Assembly (NCBI GenBank): GCA_027013815.1
Contig: JALWFY010000114.1
Location: forward strand, 1 to 34,575
Source: Desulfohalobiaceae bacterium
GTDB taxonomy: Bacteria > Desulfobacterota > Desulfovibrionia > Desulfovibrionales > Desulfothermaceae
DNA length: 34,575 nucleotides
Direction of reading: 5' to 3'
Position numbers and translations under genes: made by a program
Notes under the pieces: model-generated
What the model was told of the DNA's origin: nothing
Database searches by the model: none
The model's input: only the letters and a program-made list of their open reading frames with translations
Shown: positions 22,025 through 30,995 of the stretch, in pieces
Layout of the letters: each line of letters begins with the position of its first letter
Position numbering within the stretch: position 1 is the first letter of the stretch

Positions 22025-23523
22025 TAGATAATCACGTGTTTCCAATCTTAATTGTAATAACACCCTTGGTGTGTGCTTTTTTTGTAATGGGCCTATATTG
22101 GGTAGATAAAAGACTGTGTCTACCTTTAACTATTCTTGCAATTTCTATATCTTTTATTTCTTCTATAATAACTCTATATTCTGTCTTAACAAGTGGAACA
22201 ATTCAGTATAAACTTGGAGGATGGCCTCCACCAATAGGAATAGAATACAGGATAGATCTTTTAAATGGAGTAATCCTTGTTATTATAAGCTTTATCTCTC
22301 TTTTTAATCTATTTACAAGTTTCAATCAGGTAAGTCATGACTTCCCCGAAAAAAAAGGAACGTTTTATAGTCTATATCTATTATTTACAACAGGACTTTT
22401 AGGAGTAGTAATTACAGGTGATCTATTTAATTTATATGTACTTCTTGAGATTACATCACTCTCTGCCTATGCACAGATTGCATTAGGAGACAAGAAAAGG
22501 GCTCCATTTGCCAGTTTAAATTATATATTTATTGGAGTAATAGGTGCTAGTTTCTACTTACTTGGGGTTGGATATATTTATATGATGACAGGCTCCTTAA
22601 ATATGGGTGATGTAGCCCATTTAATACATAACCTACACCATTCTCAGGCGATATTTGTAGCATTTATATTTTGTATTGTTGGAGTATGGATAAAAATGGC
22701 ATTATTTCCTTTACACATATGGCTCCCAAATGCATACACCTATGCTCCTACTGCCAGTGGCAGGATAATAGCCCCCTTAATGACCAAAGTAATGGTATAT
22801 GTGATGATCAGACTTATGTATTCAGTGTTTGGTATAGACTATTTGTTCAATACATTGCACATCTCCCAATCTATAATATATCTTTCATCTGCTGCTGTAC
22901 TCTTTGGTGGGATCATGGCCCTAAGCCAGGACAATCTAAAAAAAATGTTCACATACATAATTATATCAGAAATTGGATATATGGTTGGAGGGGCCTGGCT
23001 TGGGAATAAAACAGGACTTACAGGGGCTATACTCCACATTATAAATGATGTGTTTATGACATTTGCCTTATTTTTAAGTGCTGGCAATTTTGCATGGAGA
23101 ATAAAAGATCTATCAATTCACAACCTAGAAGATATATTTCAGAAAATGCCTTGGACTAGTACTGGCTTTGTAGTTGTAGCACTCTCCATAATTGGAATAC
23201 CCCCAACATGTGGATTCTTTAGTAAATGGTATTTGATCTTAGGAGCTATTGAGGCAAAACAATATTTATTCATAATTGCACTTATATTGAGCAGTCTGTT
23301 GAATATCATCCTATTTTTTAGGGTGTTTGAAAAGTCCCTATTCTCATCCAAACCACATGTAATGGAATCAAAGGAAACAAGGTCCTATAACTTAATAGAA
23401 GAGGCACCTGCAAATATGACAATTGGTCTTCTTGTTATAGGGGCCATACTTATTCTAATTGGTCTATATTCTGGGAAGATTGTCAGTAATCTAATCCTGC
23501 CTTTTATACCCAAGGGGCTATAG
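22021..23523 (+). CDS. mrpD: Mrp antiporter large subunit, MrpD-like (first)
   Basis: A 500-residue multi-helix protein of the MrpD/NuoM/NuoN type. Key residues of the proton path are visible: the Glu in 'LYVLLEITSLSAYAQIAL' (helix 5), the Lys in 'GVWIKMALFPLHIWLPNAYT' (helix 7), the Lys in 'APLMTKVMVYV' (helix 8), and 'LSQDNLKKMFTYIIISEIGY'. 'GIPPTCGFFSKWYLILG' is the late-helix motif with its Lys. Length is normal. It starts inside the mrpC stop and the next large subunit begins two bases after its own stop. Confidence 0.93.
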   Translation: MIDNHVFPILIVITPLVCAFFVMGLYWVDKRLCLPLTILAISISFISSIITLYSVLTSGTIQYKLGGWPPPIGIEYRIDLLNGVILVIISFISLFNLFTSFNQVSHDFPEKKGTFYSLYLLFTTGLLGVVITGDLFNLYVLLEITSLSAYAQIALGDKKRAPFASLNYIFIGVIGASFYLLGVGYIYMMTGSLNMGDVAHLIHNLHHSQAIFVAFIFCIVGVWIKMALFPLHIWLPNAYTYAPTASGRIIAPLMTKVMVYVMIRLMYSVFGIDYLFNTLHISQSIIYLSSAAVLFGGIMALSQDNLKKMFTYIIISEIGYMVGGAWLGNKTGLTGAILHIINDVFMTFALFLSAGNFAWRIKDLSIHNLEDIFQKMPWTSTGFVVVALSIIGIPPTCGFFSKWYLILGAIEAKQYLFIIALILSSLLNIILFFRVFEKSLFSSKPHVMESKETRSYNLIEEAPANMTIGLLVIGAILILIGLYSGKIVSNLILPFIPKGL

Positions 23524-23524
23524 T

Positions 23525-24997
23525 ATGGAAGTAGTTCATTCAATAAGACCTATTGCAGCCATTCTGGTTTCAGTCTCAATAATACCCATCCTAATATCCT
23601 GTGGAAAAGACAGGCCAAATTTTAGAGAGGCATGGACCTTTGTAGCTGGAGTACTAAAATTCTTGATCATTGTGTCCATGGTCCCTGGGGTAATGCACGG
23701 GGTTTTATATACATTTAATATTGTCCACCTTGGACCAGGGTTGGACATAGGATTTAAGGTAGATGGACTGGGTCTCACCTTTGCCCTTGTAGCATCTTTC
23801 CTATGGATAGTCACCTCCCTATATTCCATTGGTTATATGAGGGGATTAGACGAACACAGTCAAACTAGATTTTACAGTTTTTTTGCATCTTCCCTATGTT
23901 CAACAATAGGAGTGGCCTTTGCAGCCAATCTCATTACCTTGTATTTATTCTATGAACTCCTATCCCTATCCACATATCCCTTGGTTGTACATCACCAAGA
24001 CCCTGAAGCAAAGATCTCAGGGAGAAAATATCTTATCTATATACTTACTACCTCAATAGGACTGGTCCTTCCTGCAATGATTATCTGTTATCACTTAGGA
24101 CATACATTGGATTTTCGACCAGGTGGCATTTTAATGGGAACAGGCGGAAAGACCATATTAACTATCCTATTTTTTATGTTTTTATTTGGATTTGCAAAAT
24201 CTGCAATTATGCCCTTACATTCATGGCTCCCCGCGGCCATGGTTGCACCTACCCCAGTAAGCGCCTTGCTCCATGCAGTTGCAGTGGTAAAGGTAGGGGT
24301 GTTTAGCATAATCAGGATATTCACAGGTATCTATGGCATATCATTATTAAAATCCCTTCACTTAGGGACTGCTGCTGCTTATATAAGTGCATTTACTATA
24401 CTAGTGGGTTCATTGATCGCTATGTCTCAAGATGAATTAAAGAGAAGACTGGCATTTTCCACAATCAGTCAGCTTTCATACATCATCCTAGGAATATCCC
24501 TTTTAACTCCAAAGGGTATGATTGGGGGAATCATACACATAGTAATGCATGCATTTGGAAAAATAACCCTATTTTTTGGAGCTGGTGCTATTTTTGTTGC
24601 CACTGGTCAAAAATATATTAGCAAGATGAAAGGGTTAGGAAAAAAGATGCCTATTACCTTTCTCGCCTTTTTTATTGGGAGTTTGAGCGTTATAGGACTT
24701 CCTCCCACAGGGGGATTTTACAGTAAATGGTATTTAGTCCTTGGTTGTATTGATGCACATAAAATTTCCCTGCTTATTATATTACTTATTTCATCTTTTT
24801 TAAATGCATTATATTTTCTACCTATTGTATTTAAAGGTTTTTTTTCCAAAGAAGACGATGATGTAGATGTTTCTAAATATAAAGAGGCCCCTTTATGTTG
24901 TATAATTCCAATGATCATAACTGCAACTATATCTGTATTACTATTTTTCTATCAAGGAATTTTTTATAAACTGATTTCCATAGGACTTAAATTATAA
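23525..24997 (+). CDS. Mrp/Nuo-like antiporter large subunit (second)
   Basis: A 490-residue second antiporter-like subunit. It carries the helix-5 Glu in 'LYLFYELLSLSTYPLV', the helix-7 Lys in 'FGFAKSAIMPLHSWLPAAM', the helix-8 Lys in 'VAVVKVGVFSIIRI', 'MSQDELKRRLAFSTISQLSY' and 'GLPPTGGFYSKWYLVLG'. 'SYLPAA'-like and 'APTPVSALLHAVAVVKVG' stretches are closer to NuoM/NuoL and MbhH than to MrpD, and the protein differs clearly from the upstream copy. It probably forms one of several parallel ion channels in the complex. Confidence 0.92.
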   Translation: MEVVHSIRPIAAILVSVSIIPILISCGKDRPNFREAWTFVAGVLKFLIIVSMVPGVMHGVLYTFNIVHLGPGLDIGFKVDGLGLTFALVASFLWIVTSLYSIGYMRGLDEHSQTRFYSFFASSLCSTIGVAFAANLITLYLFYELLSLSTYPLVVHHQDPEAKISGRKYLIYILTTSIGLVLPAMIICYHLGHTLDFRPGGILMGTGGKTILTILFFMFLFGFAKSAIMPLHSWLPAAMVAPTPVSALLHAVAVVKVGVFSIIRIFTGIYGISLLKSLHLGTAAAYISAFTILVGSLIAMSQDELKRRLAFSTISQLSYIILGISLLTPKGMIGGIIHIVMHAFGKITLFFGAGAIFVATGQKYISKMKGLGKKMPITFLAFFIGSLSVIGLPPTGGFYSKWYLVLGCIDAHKISLLIILLISSFLNALYFLPIVFKGFFSKEDDDVDVSKYKEAPLCCIIPMIITATISVLLFFYQGIFYKLISIGLKL

Positions 24998-25017
24998 TTC
25001 TCCTTAAGGAGAGGGCT

Positions 25018-25260
25018 ATGAAAAAAGATTTTTTAGAAAGACCAGAAACAATAAAACTATTGTGGAGGCTTTTATACATCTTATGTGCACTTACTTTGAT
25101 ACCAGAGATATTTATTAAAAGACATGGACATTTTGGATTTGATGGGTTCTTTGGATTTTATGCCTTGCTTGGCTTTTTGTCCTGTGTTGTACTTATCTTA
25201 ATTTCAAAACTAGGTGGCATATTTTTAAAAAAAGATCCCCATTATTATGACAAAAAATAA
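25018..25260 (+). CDS. Small two-helix membrane protein within the Mrp cluster
   Basis: An 80-residue protein with a good ribosome-binding site (GGAGAGG) 20 bases after the second large subunit. It has two hydrophobic segments ('LLWRLLYILCALTLIPEIFI' and 'FYALLGFLSCVVLILI'), a His/Phe-rich loop 'KRHGHFGFDGFFGFYALLGF' and a charged end 'KKDPHYYDKK'. I do not know a characterised function. Its place among antiporter genes, with helices of matching size, suggests an accessory subunit of the complex. Confidence 0.8.
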   Translation: MKKDFLERPETIKLLWRLLYILCALTLIPEIFIKRHGHFGFDGFFGFYALLGFLSCVVLILISKLGGIFLKKDPHYYDKK

Positions 25261-25283
25261 TACGTTACATTTAGGATAAGGCC

Positions 25284-27056
25284 ATGAATTATATACCACC
25301 AGCATGGATTTTATTTTTTGGGGCATTAATTAGTCCAATCTTCCTACCAGGTGCAAGGAAGTGGATATTGATCCTTACACCTGCCCTTGCCTTTTTGTAC
25401 ATCCTAAATTTACAACCAGGTACATATTTAATTGTGCACTTCTTTGGTTTTAAATTGACCCAGATTAGGGTGGACAAATTGTCAAAGATATTTGGATATA
25501 TATTTACAATTTATGGCTTTGCTACAGGCATATATAGCTTTTATCTAAAAGACCTGAAACAACAGATATCCTCATTGATTTATATGGGGGGTGCACTTGG
25601 GGTGGTATTTGCCGGGGACATAATCACCTTATATTTTTATTGGGAACTCATGGCTATTGCCTCTGTAATACTTATTTTGGCTAGAGAAAGCAAAAATGCA
25701 GTTAATGCTGGATATAGATATATATTGGTACACATAGCTGGAGGACTATGTTTACTTGCTGGTATAGTTCTCTATATAAACCACACCCATTCTATATCAT
25801 TTGTACACTTTACACACCAAAACCTTGCCACTTATTTGATCTTGATTGGGGTATTGGTAAATGCAGCAGCACCACCGCTGGGTGCATGGCTTCCCGACGC
25901 ATATCCAGAAGCCACTGTTACAGGGAGCGTAGTGCTCAGTGCATATACAACAAAGACCGCAGTGTACACCCTACTTCGAGGATTCCCTGGGTGGGAGATC
26001 CTAATCTTTATTGGATGTCTTATGAGCATATATGGTATTTTCTATGCATTACTTGAAAATGACATGCGCCGCATACTTGCTTATTCCATTATAAACCAGG
26101 TGGGTTTCATGATAACAGGTGCAGGTATTGGTACTGCAATGGCCATTGACGGTGCAGCCGCCCATGCCTTTGCCCATATTATATACAAAGGGCTCTTATT
26201 CATGTCTGCTGGATCGGTTTTATACATGACCGGGAAGAGTAAATGCACAGAGCTCGGAGGACTGTATAAAACCATGCCTTATACCCTACTCTTTGGATGT
26301 ATTGGGGCCCTGTCCATATCTGCATTTCCATTGACCAGTGGATTTACTACTAAATCTATGATCATTGAAAGCTCTGTTCATCAACACCTTATATGGGCAT
26401 GGCTCACATTGGAAATTGCATCAGCAGGTGTATTTTTACATGCAGGGATAAAATTTCCATATTTTGTATTCTTTGCAAAGGATAAAGGACTTAGACCAGG
26501 TGAAACAAATAAATCTATGTTAATTGCCATGGGATTTTTGTCTTTTTTATGTATATTTTTGGGAGTATATCCACAGGTTATTTATAAAATACTTCCCTAT
26601 CCAGTTGCGGGATACACTGCATATACACCATCTCATGTTATCACTCAAATGCAGCTTTTAATGTTTTCTGCCCTAGTATTTTTCCTGTTACTGCCACTAT
26701 TAAAAAGGACAGATACCATCTCCTTAGATACAGACTGGTTTTATAGAAAAGGAGGAAAATATGCTTACATCTTCTTTGATAAAACTCTAAATACAATAAA
26801 CTACTATGTAGACAAATTTATAATATCCATTGTAAAGCTAATTTGTAGCCTATTTTCAGATTTTATAGCAAATATAGCCTTATTTATATTTGTAAATATA
26901 TGGATTATGCGAGGGTTAAGTGGCAAAAGGCTTGAGATCAAAAAACAAACCCTTTATTATGATATAAAACAGGACCTTATGCCCATTGGTATCGGGGCTG
27001 CCATATCTGGCATATTTTTGGTATTAATCTTTATCCTGGGAATGAAAATATGGTAG
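25284..27056 (+). CDS. Antiporter-like large subunit, NuoL/MrpA type (third)
   Basis: A 590-residue multi-helix protein with C-terminal extension (about 490-590, two more hydrophobic segments around an amphipathic stretch). The helix-5 Glu is present in 'LYFYWELMAIASVILIL'. At the helix-7 position the usual Lys-Ala-x-x-Pro-Leu-His becomes 'VNAAAPPLGAWLPDAYPEAT', so Lys is replaced by Asn and His by Gly. The helix-8 Lys is kept in 'SAYTTKTAVYTLLRG'. 'ENDMRRILAYSIINQVGFMI' is well conserved. It may fill the place of the MrpA N-terminal part, split here from DUF4040 and MrpB modules. Its last seven bases overlap the next gene. Confidence 0.9.
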   Translation: MNYIPPAWILFFGALISPIFLPGARKWILILTPALAFLYILNLQPGTYLIVHFFGFKLTQIRVDKLSKIFGYIFTIYGFATGIYSFYLKDLKQQISSLIYMGGALGVVFAGDIITLYFYWELMAIASVILILARESKNAVNAGYRYILVHIAGGLCLLAGIVLYINHTHSISFVHFTHQNLATYLILIGVLVNAAAPPLGAWLPDAYPEATVTGSVVLSAYTTKTAVYTLLRGFPGWEILIFIGCLMSIYGIFYALLENDMRRILAYSIINQVGFMITGAGIGTAMAIDGAAAHAFAHIIYKGLLFMSAGSVLYMTGKSKCTELGGLYKTMPYTLLFGCIGALSISAFPLTSGFTTKSMIIESSVHQHLIWAWLTLEIASAGVFLHAGIKFPYFVFFAKDKGLRPGETNKSMLIAMGFLSFLCIFLGVYPQVIYKILPYPVAGYTAYTPSHVITQMQLLMFSALVFFLLLPLLKRTDTISLDTDWFYRKGGKYAYIFFDKTLNTINYYVDKFIISIVKLICSLFSDFIANIALFIFVNIWIMRGLSGKRLEIKKQTLYYDIKQDLMPIGIGAAISGIFLVLIFILGMKIW

Positions 27057-27505
27057 GTACACACGAATTATCACAATTTGATATATTTAAACAATTTACT
27101 GATCAGGAAATCTCACAGATGGCATCCTTTGGTCAACTCCACATCTTTAGTGAAGGAAAGAAGATATTTGTACAAAACTCGTTTTTAAAAAATTTATACC
27201 TTATGGTAAGTGGAGAAATATCCCTTACCTTTGATATAAACCCAGATATAACCTTTATAATAACAAATCTAAGGCCAGGCATTTTTTTTGGAACATCTTC
27301 TCTAGTTGGGTCCAAGACACCTCACAATGCATATTGCTCTCAGCCCTCAGAGGTGATTGTATTTCCCATACAAGGACTAATGGAGATATTTGATAAAGAC
27401 AAAAGACTAGGTTATAAATTTTACTATGAAATGCTAAAATTCTGCCATAAAGTAACCCAAAGCAGGACATGGGATATCTTAAAGACCATATACAAAAAAA
27501 TATAA
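27050..27505 (+). CDS. Cyclic-nucleotide-binding-fold protein without DNA-binding domain
   Basis: A 151-residue protein with one cNMP-binding beta-roll (about 8-125): 'FDIFKQFTDQEISQMASFG', 'GKKIFVQNSFLKNLYLMVSG' and 'LRPGIFFGTSSLVGSKTPHN'. The phosphate-binding cassette normally reads Gly-Glu-x-Ala/Ser ... Arg-x-Ala; here Glu is replaced by Thr and the Arg is not in place, so ligand binding is doubtful. No C-terminal helix-turn-helix follows. It overlaps the third antiporter gene by seven bases and thus is co-translated. A regulatory subunit for the membrane complex is the natural guess. Confidence 0.85.
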   Translation: MVGTHELSQFDIFKQFTDQEISQMASFGQLHIFSEGKKIFVQNSFLKNLYLMVSGEISLTFDINPDITFIITNLRPGIFFGTSSLVGSKTPHNAYCSQPSEVIVFPIQGLMEIFDKDKRLGYKFYYEMLKFCHKVTQSRTWDILKTIYKKI

Positions 27506-27732
27506 TCTAATCTTGCCAATTATCCTACCATATTTTCTTGTCATTCTCCTTGACATGGGGAAAGATAGAGATATAAAGAATTGCTTTACTTCAAAGATAA
27601 TTGGAGTTTTCGTCCAAAAATCTATATTGTCCATATGTCCTAAGCAATAAAGGTATGAGAAATAGTTGAAAAATGTTATGTAGATTTATGATATTTATAA
27701 ATAAAAATATCCCATAAATATAAAAACCAAGA

Positions 27733-28980
27733 ATGTTAGTTAAGCTAAAATCAATATTCAATAGTGATGACAAGAAAAGACTTCTTTCCAATTTTTTGTC
27801 CTTAAGCATTCTACAAGGTACAAACTATATTCTACCCTTGATTACTCTTCCCTATTTAGTCAGGGTTTTGGGTCCCTCCAAATATGGTCTAATAGCCTTT
27901 GCTCAAGCATTTATTGCCTATTTCTATATCCTTACTGACTATGGTTTCAACTTGTCGGCTACAAGGGAAATATCCATTTATCGGAACAATAAGAGAAAAG
28001 TATCTGAAATTTTTAGCTCTGTAATGATAATAAAACTTGGACTATCAATCATCTCTTTTATAATTATCACTGTTATTATCTTTTCCTTTGATAAGTTTAA
28101 AAAGGATTGGTTTATCTATTATTTTTCTTTTGGCATAGTGATTGGACAAGTTTTATTCCCTGTGTGGTTTTTTCAGGGAATGGAAAGGATGAAGTATATT
28201 ACCTTGTTAAATATCACGGCTAAACTTATTTTTACAATTTCTATTTTTATATTTATAAAAAGGATGTCGGATTATATATATGTCCCATTGCTTAATTCTC
28301 TCGGTTATTTAACAGCCGGTATTTTGGCAGTTTGGATAATTTTAAAAAATTTTAAACTAAAGGTTGTTGTGCCAAATCTGAATAATATCAAACATCAACT
28401 TCGGGCAGGATGGCATATATTTATTTCTACAGTTGGGATAAATATGTATAAAAGTAATAGTATTTTCATATTAGGTATTTTCGCAAATAACGTGATTGTT
28501 GGCTACTTTTCTGTAGCCAAAAAGATTATGGATATAATAAACTCTTTAGCTGGTGTAATATCTCAATCCATCTATCCATATACAATGAGAAGAATTTCTC
28601 AATATTCAATAACACCATTTCTTAAAAAAATTGGTTTTGGAATAGCACTATATACTTTCTTCATAGGACTAGTTCTTTTCTTTTTTGCTAATATCATAAC
28701 AAAGCTAATAGCTGGAAATAATTTCTACCCAATGGTAGTTAGTATTAAGATGCTTGCATTTGTACCACTTGTTATAGGTATAAATGTCCCAGCAGTACAT
28801 ATGCTGTTGGGAAAGAAAAAAGATAAGTTGTTTACCAAGGCCGTTTTCTTAGGAGCTATATTAGATTTAATCCTGAATTTTCTATTAGTTCCCCATTATT
28901 CATACATAGGATCTTGTATTTCCATAATTATAACCGAAGCTTTTGTAACGATCATGCTTTATTGGTACTGTACTCTTTGA
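27733..28980 (+). CDS. Wzx-type polysaccharide flippase
   Basis: A 415-residue integral membrane protein of the RfbX/Wzx (MATE-like) superfamily that moves undecaprenyl-linked oligosaccharide units across the inner membrane. 'LSILQGTNYILPLITLPYLV' (about 28-47), 'RVLGPSKYGLIAFAQAF' and 'LTDYGFNLSATREISI' are characteristic of the family. About twelve hydrophobic segments are visible, and 'GYFSVAKKIMDIINSLAGVI' is in the second half. It is the first gene of the polysaccharide block, after a 227-base gap with no clear promoter (a weak TTGAAA/TATGAT pair at 27666-27692 has only 15 bases of spacing). Confidence 0.92.
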   Translation: MLVKLKSIFNSDDKKRLLSNFLSLSILQGTNYILPLITLPYLVRVLGPSKYGLIAFAQAFIAYFYILTDYGFNLSATREISIYRNNKRKVSEIFSSVMIIKLGLSIISFIIITVIIFSFDKFKKDWFIYYFSFGIVIGQVLFPVWFFQGMERMKYITLLNITAKLIFTISIFIFIKRMSDYIYVPLLNSLGYLTAGILAVWIILKNFKLKVVVPNLNNIKHQLRAGWHIFISTVGINMYKSNSIFILGIFANNVIVGYFSVAKKIMDIINSLAGVISQSIYPYTMRRISQYSITPFLKKIGFGIALYTFFIGLVLFFFANIITKLIAGNNFYPMVVSIKMLAFVPLVIGINVPAVHMLLGKKKDKLFTKAVFLGAILDLILNFLLVPHYSYIGSCISIIITEAFVTIMLYWYCTL

Positions 28981-28997
28981 TAAATAGGAGATAAAGA

Positions 28998-30017
28998 ATG
29001 AAATGTAGGCTATGTGGTTGTGAGAATAAGTTTGAATCCTTAATGGTGAAAGATTTAGAAATGGGCACTAGGGATAAATTCGAATATTACTTTTGTGAAG
29101 CGTGTGGGACTTTACAAATTAAAGATATACCCAAAAATCTAAAGAAATACTATCCATCTAATTATTACAGCTTTGTATCTCCTAAAAAAACATCTTGGTT
29201 AAGAAAATTCTTTAGGATAACAAGAGATCTGTATGGTATAAAAGGAACCAAAACCAATTTTATAGGATTTATCTTATCTTTATTTTTCCCACCAGATAGT
29301 CCAATAGTCAGTCTAAGAAAGATTAAAAATTCCTTAAGCCACGACTCTAATATATTGGACATTGGTTGTGGCGAAGGTATGTTTCTAGATAGACTGTCGA
29401 CCTTGGGTTTTAAAAATTTAGAAGGTATAGACCCATTGATAAAAAAGACCAAAACCTTAAACAGCGGTGTAAAGTTACATAAAATGACCCTATTCGATTT
29501 AAAGATAGAAAACTTCTACGATTTAGTTATGTTTCATCACTCTTTTGAGCATTTTATTGAAGACCCATTCGTTATATTAAAAAAAGTTAATAAAATTCTA
29601 AAGCAAGGTGGTTATTGCATTATTCGTATACCTACCACATCATCTTATGCTTGGGATTATTATAGGGAATCATGGGTAGGTATTCAGGCCCCAAGACATA
29701 TAATGGTTTACTCTATTCGTGGATTTGAATTTCTATCAAAGAATAGTGGATTTATTATTGACTCTATTTCCTTCGATTCAACCTACTTTAGCTTTGTTGC
29801 TAGTGAACAGTACAAAAGAGATATAGCCTTAAATGAAGATAATTCATATTTTGTTAATCCGAACAAATCCATATTTACGAAAAAAGAAATAAAACAATAC
29901 AAACAAATGGCTCTAGATTTGAATAGAAAATGTAGGGGAGACTGGATCTGTGTAGTCTTAAAAAAACAATATGATACATTTTGCCATGTTGGATATAAGT
30001 CAAGAAATGGATACTAA
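28998..30017 (+). CDS. SAM-dependent methyltransferase with N-terminal zinc ribbon
   Basis: A 339-residue protein. The start has two CxxC pairs ('CRLCGC' and 'YFCEACGTLQ', about 3-8 and 32-41), as in sugar C- or O-methyltransferases of surface-polysaccharide loci. The central SAM-binding motif 'ILDIGCGEGMFLDRL' is near residues 114-128, 'LVMFHHSFEHFIEDP' near 176-190 and 'ILKQGGYCIIRIPT' near 199-212. It probably methylates a sugar or a chain end of the exported glycan. RBS AGGAG lies before the ATG, 18 bases after the flippase stop. The next gene overlaps its 3' end. Confidence 0.88.
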   Translation: MKCRLCGCENKFESLMVKDLEMGTRDKFEYYFCEACGTLQIKDIPKNLKKYYPSNYYSFVSPKKTSWLRKFFRITRDLYGIKGTKTNFIGFILSLFFPPDSPIVSLRKIKNSLSHDSNILDIGCGEGMFLDRLSTLGFKNLEGIDPLIKKTKTLNSGVKLHKMTLFDLKIENFYDLVMFHHSFEHFIEDPFVILKKVNKILKQGGYCIIRIPTTSSYAWDYYRESWVGIQAPRHIMVYSIRGFEFLSKNSGFIIDSISFDSTYFSFVASEQYKRDIALNEDNSYFVNPNKSIFTKKEIKQYKQMALDLNRKCRGDWICVVLKKQYDTFCHVGYKSRNGY

Positions 30018-30993
30018 TCTTTATAAATCAGTAGCCCTGTGCACCTATAACGGAGAAAAATATCTAAGACAACAGTTAGAAAGTTTGGTTTGTCAAACCA
30101 AATTGCCAAATGAACTTGTAGTATGTGACGATGGTTCAACAGATGGGACAGTAGGAATTTTAGAGGAATTTAAGAAAAAGTCCCCTTTTGAACTGAGGAT
30201 TTATGTGAATAATAAAAATCTTGGTCCTAGTAAAAATTTTGAGAAGGCAATTAGGTTGTGTAAAGGGGATATAATTTTCTTATGCGATCAAGACGATATT
30301 TGGCTACCATATAAACTTGAAAAAATAGAAAATATTTTTAAAGTTAGATCCGATATTGGCTATATCTTTTCCGATGCATTAGTAGTTAATGAAAATATGG
30401 TCTCCAAAGGCTATACTATGTGGAACAGGCTAAATTTTACTAAAAAAGAAATAGAAAAATTTAACAAAGGCCTTCAACTTCCTATTTTATTAAAGCATAA
30501 TGTGGTTACAGGAGCGACCTTGGCTATAAAAAAAGACGTTGTGAAACATTTTTTACCCATCCCAAGAATTTGGATCCATGATGCATGGATAGCCCTTTCT
30601 TTGAGTTGTACAGACATAAGAGGCTATGCCCTTCAGGATAACTTAATAAAATACAGGCAACACCCTAGACAGGTGATAGGAGGAGAAAAGATCAGTCTTT
30701 TTAAAAAAATAAAACAGTTATCTATTCAAAACCTAAAAGACATAGAGGATGGCTATTTAAAATTTTCAAAAACTGAAGAGCTATACGGACTATCGAAGAA
30801 GTGTAAAAACAATAACAGAAAATTTCTTATTGAAAAAATTGAGCACCTAAATATGAGAATGGTCTCATACCATTCAAAACCAATTAAGGCTTCTTTAATT
30901 ATTTTAAGGGAATTTTTAATGGGTAGGTATAATAGATATTCTAATGGCGCACATAGTGCAATAAAAGACCTAATATTGGTTTTATTAAAGTAG
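30007..30993 (+). CDS. GT2-family glycosyltransferase
   Basis: A 328-residue GT-A fold transferase. 'SVALCTYNGEKYLRQQLESL' opens the nucleotide-sugar domain, 'VVCDDGSTDGT' and 'IIFLCDQDDIWLPYKLEKI' hold the metal-binding Asp residues, and 'WIHDAWIALSLS' is the acceptor-side acidic motif. The ATG at 30007 (11-base overlap with the methyltransferase) is preferred because GT2 proteins usually begin a few residues before the first strand. In-frame ATGs at 29971 and 29986 would add 6-12 residues and cannot be excluded. It probably adds one sugar of the surface glycan; the sugar is not predictable. Confidence 0.88.
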   Translation: MDTNLYKSVALCTYNGEKYLRQQLESLVCQTKLPNELVVCDDGSTDGTVGILEEFKKKSPFELRIYVNNKNLGPSKNFEKAIRLCKGDIIFLCDQDDIWLPYKLEKIENIFKVRSDIGYIFSDALVVNENMVSKGYTMWNRLNFTKKEIEKFNKGLQLPILLKHNVVTGATLAIKKDVVKHFLPIPRIWIHDAWIALSLSCTDIRGYALQDNLIKYRQHPRQVIGGEKISLFKKIKQLSIQNLKDIEDGYLKFSKTEELYGLSKKCKNNNRKFLIEKIEHLNMRMVSYHSKPIKASLIILREFLMGRYNRYSNGAHSAIKDLILVLLK

Positions 30994-30995
30994 AT

